A stretch of DNA of 41,543 nucleotides, taken from NCBI GenBank assembly GCA_009838075.1, contig VXSG01000013.1, positions 1 to 41,543 on the forward strand, in the 5' to 3' direction. Shown one piece after another: positions 35,165 through 41,543 of this stretch (position 1 is the first letter of the stretch; each line of letters begins with the position of its first letter). The notes under the pieces were generated by a model, which was given only the letters and a program-made list of their open reading frames with translations, had not been told where the DNA came from and made no database searches. The stretch is from Boseongicola sp. SB0665_bin_10 (GTDB lineage: Bacteria > Pseudomonadota > Alphaproteobacteria > Rhodobacterales > Rhodobacteraceae). The position numbers were made by a program, and so were the translations under genes.

Positions 35165-36205
35165 CTAAGCGGATTCTCTCGGCTTCATCGCCGCGTTGAG
35201 AAAGACCTCAACGGTTTCTGAGTTTCGTTTGCCCCGCGCACGTTGCGCCAATAGCTGGACTGCCGCGTTGGCTATGCCCTCGACGTCCTGGGCCACAGTT
35301 GTAAGTGCCGGAAACATGTACTGGCTGAGCGGATGGTCGTCATGGCCAGCAATTCGCAGACCCCCGCCCGCAATACCGCCGCGCGGAAAGAGGCCGTGCT
35401 TGTTGGCCGCGCGGATCGCTCCGATGGCCACACGGTCATTTGCGCAAAGGATCGTGGAATTCGTGAACTCTCGGCGTCCAAAGCAGTCGTCCATGACCGC
35501 ATATCCGAAGGCCTCAAATTCCCAGGATCCGCCTGCAATCGCGGGCTCGATCGTTTTGGCCACGTGATTCAACTCCAGCATCTTCGCTCGATAGGCATCC
35601 TCTCGCTCCTGAGCGTTCGCATTCAAGTACGGCATGCCCAGAAAAACGGGAGGAACACTTACTCTGCACAAGTATTCCACTATCGCACCAATGCTCTGCG
35701 TGTTGTCGGTGCCAACAAAGTCCGCCAAGGGCATTGACTTCGCCGGTCTCGAATCAACGAACACCAGCGGAAAGTCCTCGCTCGCAGCAGCAAAGGTATC
35801 ATGATCGGCAGCTGCACCAATCGGGGCCACGATTGCGCCGTCGACGCTCATCGAACGCAACTTGCGTACCGCACGGGCTTCGACACCGGAGTCGCCGTTG
35901 GAGCTTTGAGTAATGATCGTATACCCCAGTTCCCTGGCAGACTGCTCGATGCTCTCGATCAGGCTTGCAAAGAAAAGGTCCTTGTAGCTTGGAACGATCA
36001 CGCCGATCAGTTCCGTCGACTTCCTGTTCTGCCGCGTGGTCAGAAAGTTGTAGACGTAGTCAACCTCTGACAGACGCTCCTGGATCTTCTTCGCCGTCGA
36101 TGGTCGAACAGCAGATGGATCCCGAAAATACCTCGAGAGCGTCGGTCGCGAGACCCCAATGGTCTCTGACAGTTCTTTCATCGTGTTAATTCTGGGCTTC
36201 GCCAT
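35165..36205 (-). CDS. LacI-family transcriptional regulator
   Basis: Probable repressor of the flanking sugar genes. The 346-residue product has the LacI helix-turn-helix at about 8-27 (MKELSETIGVSRPTLSRYF), a hinge region, and a periplasmic-binding-like effector domain (IGVIVPSYKDLFFASLIESIE, VDGAIVAPIG, STILCANDRVAIGAI). The start at 36205 (MAKPRINTMKEL) is the usual LacI position. Its promoter seems to be TTGACT/TATCTT at 36267-36272 and 36243-36248. It is divergent from pfkB and upstream of the transporter operon, from which it is now separated by the IS remnant. Confidence 0.94.
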   Translation of the reverse strand: MAKPRINTMKELSETIGVSRPTLSRYFRDPSAVRPSTAKKIQERLSEVDYVYNFLTTRQNRKSTELIGVIVPSYKDLFFASLIESIEQSARELGYTIITQSSNGDSGVEARAVRKLRSMSVDGAIVAPIGAAADHDTFAAASEDFPLVFVDSRPAKSMPLADFVGTDNTQSIGAIVEYLCRVSVPPVFLGMPYLNANAQEREDAYRAKMLELNHVAKTIEPAIAGGSWEFEAFGYAVMDDCFGRREFTNSTILCANDRVAIGAIRAANKHGLFPRGGIAGGGLRIAGHDDHPLSQYMFPALTTVAQDVEGIANAAVQLLAQRARGKRNSETVEVFLNAAMKPRESA

Positions 36206-36242
36206 GGTTCCAAGAACGCTGTACATCGCGCACGCTTGCCCC

Positions 36243-36309
36243 AAGATAGACCATCTGACGAAGATCAGTCAAATTCATTTTTGACACATGAAAAAAACTT
36301 AACTACTAC
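36243..36309. promoter_or_regulatory. Divergent lacI/pfkB promoter region with shared operator motif
   Basis: Minus strand (lacI): -35 TTGACT 36267-36272, 18-nt spacer, -10 TATCTT 36243-36248. Plus strand (pfkB): -35 TTGACA 36281-36286, 17-nt spacer, -10 TACTAC 36304-36309 (weak). The 13-bp motif TTTTTGACACATG at 36278-36290 overlaps the pfkB -35 and is repeated in the sugar ABC promoter. A repressor there would block pfkB and lie close to the lacI -35. Confidence 0.5.
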
Positions 36310-36445
36310 GTCTGGTGAGTCAGGTTGAAGCCGCAATCAGACTGCTGGGCGATTCCGGGACGGACCGCCCGCGGAGCGCTGAGCAGCGGCTTGTAACCTC
36401 GTCACAGAATGGTGGGAGGCGCCGTTTCGAGTACCGGCCAGGCAA

Positions 36446-37396
36446 ATGAAGAAGATCGTCATCATAGGCGAAGTCCTGGCCGAAATCATGGCCGACAAAA
36501 TCGGCGAGGGCTTCAGGGAGGTTCAGTCGCTGACTGGGCCGTTCCCATCCGGCGCGCCGGCGATTTTTGCCGATCAGGTTGCCAAGATGGGACAGCCTGT
36601 TTCGATCGTGTCGGCTGTCGGGGACGACGACTTCGGGCACCTGAACCTCGATCGGCTTCGCCAAGACGGCGTCGACGTCTCAGGTGTGTTTGTCGACAAG
36701 GAGCGCCCAACAGGCAGCGCCTTCGTGCGATATCGCGAGAATGGCGAAAGGGACTTCGTCTTCAACATATTCCACAGCGCGGCTGGCCGTCTGAACGTAA
36801 CCGACACGGTAAAGGCCTTGCTTGATTCGGCTGACCATTTGCATGTCATGGGATCATCGCTGTCCAGCCCCGAATTTGTCGCGCTGAACCTTCGCGCCGC
36901 AGAAGTCATTCGTGGCAATGGCGGTTCGGTCTCTTTCGACCCCAATCTAAGGCGCGAAATCCTGTCCGCCGAAGGTATGGCTGAAGCGATGTCGCGGATG
37001 ATCTCAATGACGGACCTGTTCCTGCCAAGTGGCAGCGAACTGACCTTTCTGACACAGTCCACCGCGCCTGAGGCCGCAATCGAGGAGTTGCTCGAACGCG
37101 GCGTGCAAGCCATTGTCCACAAGCGCGGTGCAGACGGTGCAAGCTTTCACGACAAGCTTGGCACCTTGGCCATGGACGCCTTGACGGTCAAGGAAATTGA
37201 TCCGACTGGCGCAGGCGATTGCTTTGGCGGGACCTTCATCGCGCTATGGCTGCGAGGCACGGGTGCACAAAGGGCATTGCGACTTGCCGCCGCGAGCGGT
37301 GCTCTGGCCGTGACCAAACGCGGGCCGATGGAAGGCACTGCCACGCCCACCGAACTCGAAGACTTCATCCGAAGCATTGGGGAATCTTCCCGATGA
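36446..37396 (+). CDS. PfkB-family carbohydrate kinase
   Basis: A ribokinase-fold sugar or sugar-phosphate kinase of 316 residues. The N-terminal KIVIIGEVLAEIMAD strand and the SGAPAIFADQVAKMG glycine-rich region bind the sugar. DPTGAGDCFGG (252-262) is the PfkB signature with catalytic Asp258. Similarity to a specific member (tagatose-6-phosphate kinase, KDG kinase, sulfofructose kinase YihV) cannot be settled by eye. It is coupled by ATGA (37393-37396) to the GatZ/KbaZ gene, which favours a kinase step immediately before an aldolase. The ATG at 36446 is the conserved start; its ribosome binding site is weak. Confidence 0.93.
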   Translation: MKKIVIIGEVLAEIMADKIGEGFREVQSLTGPFPSGAPAIFADQVAKMGQPVSIVSAVGDDDFGHLNLDRLRQDGVDVSGVFVDKERPTGSAFVRYRENGERDFVFNIFHSAAGRLNVTDTVKALLDSADHLHVMGSSLSSPEFVALNLRAAEVIRGNGGSVSFDPNLRREILSAEGMAEAMSRMISMTDLFLPSGSELTFLTQSTAPEAAIEELLERGVQAIVHKRGADGASFHDKLGTLAMDALTVKEIDPTGAGDCFGGTFIALWLRGTGAQRALRLAAASGALAVTKRGPMEGTATPTELEDFIRSIGESSR

Positions 37397-38637
37397 AACA
37401 CCCGCTTCTGGCCATCCCCGAGGCCCGTCACCGAGGCGAGCACCTTGGGGTCACGTCGGTCTGCTCCGCTCACCCCTTGGTTATCGAAGCGGCGCTTAGA
37501 AGGGCCAAACGGCAGGGAAAGCCTGTTCTGATCGAGGCGACCTGCAACCAGGTCAACCAGGACGGCGGCTATACCGGCATGACGCCCACTGCGTTCCGGC
37601 GACTTGTGGAAGGCATCGCTGACAAGGTCGGCTTGGACAGTCGCAAGATCGTCCTGGGCGGCGACCACCTTGGCCCAAGCCCTTGGAAGAAGTTTTCGGC
37701 CGACAAGGCGATGGCCAAGGCTGAAGCGATGATCGCGGCCTACGCGCAGGCAGGCTTTACCAAGCTGCACCTAGACACGTCCATGGGTTGCAAGGGCGAG
37801 CCCGACGCGCTTGACGATGCAGAAACGGCGAAACGAGCGGCACGGCTGGCCGAGATCGCAGAAATGAACAAAGGTGATCTAGCGCCAGTCTATGTAATCG
37901 GAACCGAGGTTCCGGTCCCTGGAGGAGCCACGCATGCACTCGATCACCTCGACGTGACGACACCCGATGCTGTCGCCCGCACCCACGATGTTCACAGGGC
38001 AGCATTCCTGGCACGTGGACTTGACGATTCGTTCGCGCGGGTCATCGCGCTTGTGGTCCAGCCCGGGCTCGAGTTCGGTCACACCGATGTCATTCACTTC
38101 GATGCTGGCAAGGCGCAAGCGCTGGCGGCTGCGCTGGCGAACTTTCCCGGGCTCGTGTTCGAGGCCCACTCGACCGACTACCAGTCCAGTGACGGGCTGC
38201 GCGCACTCGTCGATAACGGATTCGCGATCCTCAAAGTCGGACCCTGGCTTACATTTTCGTTGCGCGAAGCCCTCTACGCGCTTGATGCCGTAGCAGACGT
38301 CCTCCACGGCCACCCACCGAAAGGCGACCTGATGACGGCAATGGAAGACATCATGGTCGCCGACCCCGGCGACTGGAAGAGGTACTACGCGGGCGACGAA
38401 AACGAATTGTGGCTGCAGCGGCACTTCAGCTACTCCGACCGCATTCGGTACTACTGGTCTACTCCGGCTGCAGAATCCGCAGTTTCGCGCTTGATGTCCC
38501 GCCTAGCAAGAAAGCAAATCCCTGCAGCTGTGGTCAGGCAATACCTGCCGCATATCACAGGCACGGACGCCGAAGAGATTCTCCTGGCAGCAGTCGAGCT
38601 CATCCTCCGAAAGTACGAAGCTGCATGCACTGGCTGA
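37393..38637 (+). CDS. D-tagatose-bisphosphate aldolase class II, GatZ/KbaZ-type subunit
   Basis: In enterobacteria GatZ/KbaZ is the non-catalytic partner that stabilises the class II aldolase GatY/KbaY. The 414-residue product has the family blocks GVTSVCSAHPLVIEAAL, LIEATCNQVNQDGGYTGM, LGGDHLGPSPWK and KLHLDTSMGCKG, as well as YVIGTEVPVPGG and FEAHSTDYQ. Several His/Asp/Glu residues of an aldolase-like barrel are present, so an independent activity is possible; solitary members have been reported as epimerase-like enzymes in other contexts, which I cannot verify here. No GatY/KbaY gene is in the window. Start coupled to pfkB. Confidence 0.92.
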   Translation: MKHPLLAIPEARHRGEHLGVTSVCSAHPLVIEAALRRAKRQGKPVLIEATCNQVNQDGGYTGMTPTAFRRLVEGIADKVGLDSRKIVLGGDHLGPSPWKKFSADKAMAKAEAMIAAYAQAGFTKLHLDTSMGCKGEPDALDDAETAKRAARLAEIAEMNKGDLAPVYVIGTEVPVPGGATHALDHLDVTTPDAVARTHDVHRAAFLARGLDDSFARVIALVVQPGLEFGHTDVIHFDAGKAQALAAALANFPGLVFEAHSTDYQSSDGLRALVDNGFAILKVGPWLTFSLREALYALDAVADVLHGHPPKGDLMTAMEDIMVADPGDWKRYYAGDENELWLQRHFSYSDRIRYYWSTPAAESAVSRLMSRLARKQIPAAVVRQYLPHITGTDAEEILLAAVELILRKYEAACTG

Positions 38638-39583
38638 CAAGATCATGGCCGCCTTGGCGGAAATCTCTGTCCCGTTGACTCGAGTGCTGCGCTTTTTTGT
38701 TCATCTAGGCTATGTACCCAAATATTGACATTCTGGTCTGACTGTCACCGTTTCCGAGCGCAGTTCACAAGGAGTTCAAGGCATGAGCGGCGACCGGCAC
38801 GACATGAGCGACGCGGAATGGGAAATCCTCCGCTCGGTCCTTCCCCAGAAGCACCAGGGCCCGCGGCGGGTGCATGACCGGAGGGTGATGAACGGCATCC
38901 TATTCGTGCTTCGCTACGGCCCCTACACGACCTGCTTCAACCGCTACAACCGGTGGAGCAGGAACGGCACCTGGGCGTCGATCATGGAGCGGTTTCAAAG
39001 GCTTGCGGGCGGTGACGGCGGCGTCGCGTTCAACCCGAACGGCGGCACGATCGCGAGCGGGTCGGGCGACAAGACGGTGCGCCTGTGGGACGCGGAGAGC
39101 GGTCGCGGACTGCGGGTGCTTGAAGGATCGGGATCGAGCGCGACCTGTCCGTGCTTGAGGACGAAGATGAACCGTTGCGCGCCGAAGCGGCGGGGGACCG
39201 ATGCAAGGCCCGGCCCAGGATCATGGAGGACAGGTTTCTCCGCGGGCCAGTCAACAAGCGGTTTCGCGCCGGCCAGCACCGGCGGCTGATGCACCGCGCC
39301 GTCCCTCCCTCGCGCGCACCGCCGGCCTCCGGTACGCCGACGGCGTTATCGTTCCATTCAAGAAAGGCGTCGGAAACGCTGGCTGACGGAGAGACTCGAC
39401 CAGCACCCGGAAATGATTGTCTCGTTCCGCTTCTTGCCGAGGAGATGCCTGCAATTGGCGAGATTCGAGGCTCTGGGGTCCGTATCTGGCCGCGAAGCAA
39501 AACCGGCACTGTTCATCTGCCGGTCACCTCAATGGATTTGGGAGAGGCCCGGGATCTCTTGCTGGCCAGGATCCCGTTTTCGA
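38638..39583. other. Transposon debris between the sugar locus and metA
   Basis: About 950 bp with no intact gene. It contains the IS5-type fragment joined to a WD40 blade (38783-39130) and then frames without recognisable content. Composition is high GC from about 38780 onward. It marks the right edge of the variable region; core gene order resumes at metA. Confidence 0.55.
38783..39289 (+). pseudogene. IS5-type transposase fragment fused to a WD40 repeat
   Basis: The first 72 codons are the start of an IS5-family transposase (MSDAEWEILRSVLPQ, RVMNGILFVLR, YGPYTTCFNRYNRW), but the usual TG-x-PWRDLPER segment between LR and YG is missing in frame. From about codon 78 the frame switches to one WD40 blade (VAFNPNGGTIASGSG, KTVRLWDAESG), then to meaningless sequence. 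A ribosome binding site (AAGGAG) precedes the ATG, so a short chimera could be translated, yet neither part is a complete domain. I treat it as recombination debris. Confidence 0.65.
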
Positions 39584-40519
39584 TCAATTTCGCAGATCGG
39601 TCGATTCTTCGCCGATGAGGTCCGTGTCGAAAGGCGTCGTGAGGTAGATTTCCGAAATCCAGTTGCCGAACAGGAGATGCGCATGGCTTCTCCACCGGTT
39701 CATCGGTTCGGCATCCGGATCGTCGCCGATGAAATAGTTGACCGGCAAGTCAATCGGCGTCCCGTTGGCAATGTCGCGCTCGTATTCCTCCTTGAGTGTC
39801 TCGCTGTCGTATTCGAAGTGGTTGAAGATGTACAGGGCCCGATGCGCCTCGTCGGACACGAGGCAGGGCCCGGTCTCCGCACTGCCAAGCAGCGTCTTGA
39901 GGCCGGCGGCCCGAATCTCGTCCTCTCGCATTTCGGTCCAGCGGCTGATGGGAATGTAGCAGTCGTCCGAGAAGCCGCGCAGGTAGGGCGAGGCCGGCTC
40001 CATGTTGGCCTGCCGGTAGCAACCGAACGTCTTGGCCTTGAGCAGGTGCTTCTCGACGCCGTGAAAATGGCTGATCATGGCCATTCCGCCCCAGCAGATG
40101 CCGAAGGTGGAATGCACGTTTGTCTGGGTCCAGTCCATGACCTCCATGAGTTCGTCCCAATACGAAACGTCCTCGAACGGCAGATGTTCGATTGGTGCAC
40201 CCGTGATGATGAGGCCGTCGAACTTTTCGGCGCGGGCGTCCTGGAATGGCCTGTAGAATTCGGCCATGTGTTCGGCGGCCGTGTTCCTGGTCTTGTGCCC
40301 GGACATGCGGATCAGCCGGAAGTCGATCTGCAACGGCGTCGCGCCGATCAGCCGGGCGAACTGGTTCTCTGTCTGAATCTTCTTGGGCATCAGGTTGAGC
40401 AGGCCGATCTTCAGCGGACGAATGTCCTGATGTGACGCCAGTTCCTCATCCATCACCATCACGCCCTCACGCGAAAGGATCTGGAAGGCGGGAAGGTTTG
40501 ATGGCAGCTTGATCGGCAT
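39584..40519 (-). CDS. metA: Homoserine O-acyltransferase MetA (predicted acetyl-CoA type)
   Basis: Acylates L-homoserine, the first committed step of methionine synthesis. The 311-residue product has the MetA fold signature [19 protein letters not shown] (36-54), the nucleophile Cys142 in FGICWGG, and the later His/Glu region [19 protein letters not shown]. Residue 111 is Glu (GAPIEHLP): in studied MetA enzymes Glu111 goes with acetyl-CoA and Gly111 with succinyl-CoA, so homoserine O-acetyltransferase activity is predicted despite the family's common 'succinyltransferase' name. The ATG at 40519 ([11 protein letters not shown]) is the conserved start. It lies 79 bp downstream of the P-loop gene and may be cotranscribed. 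No SAM-II riboswitch was recognised upstream. Confidence 0.95.
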   Translation of the reverse strand: MPIKLPSNLPAFQILSREGVMVMDEELASHQDIRPLKIGLLNLMPKKIQTENQFARLIGATPLQIDFRLIRMSGHKTRNTAAEHMAEFYRPFQDARAEKFDGLIITGAPIEHLPFEDVSYWDELMEVMDWTQTNVHSTFGICWGGMAMISHFHGVEKHLLKAKTFGCYRQANMEPASPYLRGFSDDCYIPISRWTEMREDEIRAAGLKTLLGSAETGPCLVSDEAHRALYIFNHFEYDSETLKEEYERDIANGTPIDLPVNYFIGDDPDAEPMNRWRSHAHLLFGNWISEIYLTTPFDTDLIGEESTDLRN

Positions 40520-40598
40520 TGGCGCCTCCGGTTCAGGCCATTCGGGATAGCGAGGGACCAGCCGTTTCACAAGACAGGGCAAGTTCTGCCGTGCAGTG

Positions 40599-41465
40599 TC
40601 AGGCGTCGGACCGGTCGATTGCCTCCGCAACGAGATCAATCATGTCGCCTTCGGTTTCGACGGCGGCGATCGCGTCGGCACTGACGGTCACGCCCCAGTT
40701 TTCGGCCATGGCGCGATAGCGGGGCTGGCGGTGCGCAAGCGCCTTGGCATATGCCCAGCGCACGAAGGCGTCCGGGTCCACGGTCCCGGGCGTGGCGCCG
40801 GACTCGGCGAGGTAGGCGCCCCATATTTCTGCAAGGAAATCATCGGCGAAGCACATTGGCTTCGGGGCCTTGTCAAAGCGCCTTGAAAGTTCCTCGGCGT
40901 GGTGGTCAGATCCCTCGATCCATACCATCAGGACCTGGCCTTCAAGCGCGCTCAGGATGGGGTCGTCGGGATCTTCCGGCGACACAATCTCGCAGATCGA
41001 GCCGGACGTGTCGCACACGAAATGGGGATAGCCATAAATTTCGGCGGCGCGGGCGGCGAAGTGGCCGGTGTCCAGCATTGCGCCGCGTTCCGCGTCGCGA
41101 TGCAGCCTTTGCCGGCGCATGTACTCCTCCCAGGGCACGCCGCCCTTGTCGGGATCTCCGGGCTTGCCGAGATAGGCGGAGAGGGGCGCGAGGTTACCGA
41201 AGGTGATGTTCGAGCGGATCTGCACCGAATCCGTCATCAGCAGTTCGCGAAGGAGCGGGCTCTTCATTGCCTCGCGCTTGAGGTTGTCGGAGATCGCCTC
41301 GCCCATGTAGCGGGTGCCGATGCGATAATCGACCGAGTAATGGAACCACTTTCCGGTTGCCCGAAGCATGTCGGACACGTGTGTCTTTCCGAGACCGGAC
41401 ATGCCAAACAGCAAAATCCGCCTTTCCGACGCGTCGCGCCATTCCCGCGCGCTTTTGTAGAGCAT
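40599..41465 (-). CDS. P-loop ATPase of unknown function
   Basis: A 288-residue cytoplasmic protein with a kinase-like nucleotide loop GMSGLGKTH at 21-29 after strand RRILLF. An [13 protein letters not shown] segment and a long Asp/Glu-rich second half follow ([27 protein letters not shown]). It looks like a member of a conserved alphaproteobacterial 'ATPase' group found beside metA; its substrate is unknown. I prefer the ATG at 41465, which has a GAGGA ribosome binding site, to the Met at 41489, which has none. Confidence 0.75.
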   Translation of the reverse strand: MLYKSAREWRDASERRILLFGMSGLGKTHVSDMLRATGKWFHYSVDYRIGTRYMGEAISDNLKREAMKSPLLRELLMTDSVQIRSNITFGNLAPLSAYLGKPGDPDKGGVPWEEYMRRQRLHRDAERGAMLDTGHFAARAAEIYGYPHFVCDTSGSICEIVSPEDPDDPILSALEGQVLMVWIEGSDHHAEELSRRFDKAPKPMCFADDFLAEIWGAYLAESGATPGTVDPDAFVRWAYAKALAHRQPRYRAMAENWGVTVSADAIAAVETEGDMIDLVAEAIDRSDA

Positions 41466-41543
41466 TTGTCCCGTCCTCTTGCTTGGCATGGGGAATTCTT
41501 ATGAGCCGTCCATTGTCAAGCCCTCTTCCGTTGCCGCTTCGAG

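Noticed and set aside
40520-40598. SAM-II riboswitch upstream of metA
   Set aside because: SAM-II often precedes metA in alphaproteobacteria, but this 79-bp gap lacks a recognisable pseudoknot core; a covariance-model search would settle it.

Overview
The window is GC-rich DNA from an alphaproteobacterium, most likely of the order Rhodobacterales. The evidence is gene order rather than any single marker: prfA-prmC followed by a DUF4167 gene, the minus-strand run lptF-lptG-lptD-surA-pdxA-ksgA with stop/start overlaps, holC next to it, an alphaproteobacterial MetA, and a TIGR02281-type aspartic protease.

Layout. 1-9,610 is ordinary core sequence: a DMT-family permease, SelO, a nucleoside hydrolase, a lone iron-type binding protein with a clear promoter/operator, MazG, a small exported protein, and prfA-prmC-DUF4167. 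9,660-17,065 is one tightly packed minus-strand block for outer-membrane biogenesis and housekeeping (LptF, LptG, LptD, SurA, PdxA, KsgA). A gene-free stretch of about 690 bp follows where many relatives carry pepA (from memory), then holC, a membrane aspartic protease and a TetR regulator.

19,970-24,560 is an accessory module. It has a serine recombinase, a Septu/retron-type PtuA-like ATPase, and an overlapping (ATGA) PtuB-like HNH nuclease gene whose frame continues into a PD-(D/E)xK nuclease domain. At the HNH/PD-(D/E)xK junction sits a 36-bp perfect palindrome. A second copy (39 bp identical) lies exactly 1,000 bp downstream, beside a broken IS110-type transposase start. No reverse transcriptase is visible, so this looks like a PtuAB-type defence cassette with an added nuclease.

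24,698-38,637 is a sugar-catabolism island: SDR oxidoreductase, LacD/YihT-type class I aldolase, ROK kinase, P-loop kinase, an ABC transporter (ATPase, permease, binding protein), a LacI regulator, a PfkB kinase and a GatZ/KbaZ-type aldolase subunit. Four mobile elements or remnants sit only in its intergenic gaps: an IS-like two-ORF element (25.5-27.3 kb), a complete IS4-family element (29.78-31.23 kb), a deleted tyrosine-recombinase element with 81-bp terminal inverted repeats resembling RIT elements (31.28-31.85 kb), and a 442-bp IS remnant with a 14-bp target duplication (34.68-35.12 kb). A shared 13-bp motif in the binding-protein promoter and in the lacI/pfkB divergent promoter suggests that the LacI protein controls both arms.

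38,638-39,583 is transposon debris, including an IS5 transposase start joined in frame to a single WD40 blade. The window ends with metA, whose Glu111 predicts acetyl-CoA use, and a conserved P-loop protein. All family assignments come from reading motifs; no database search was run.
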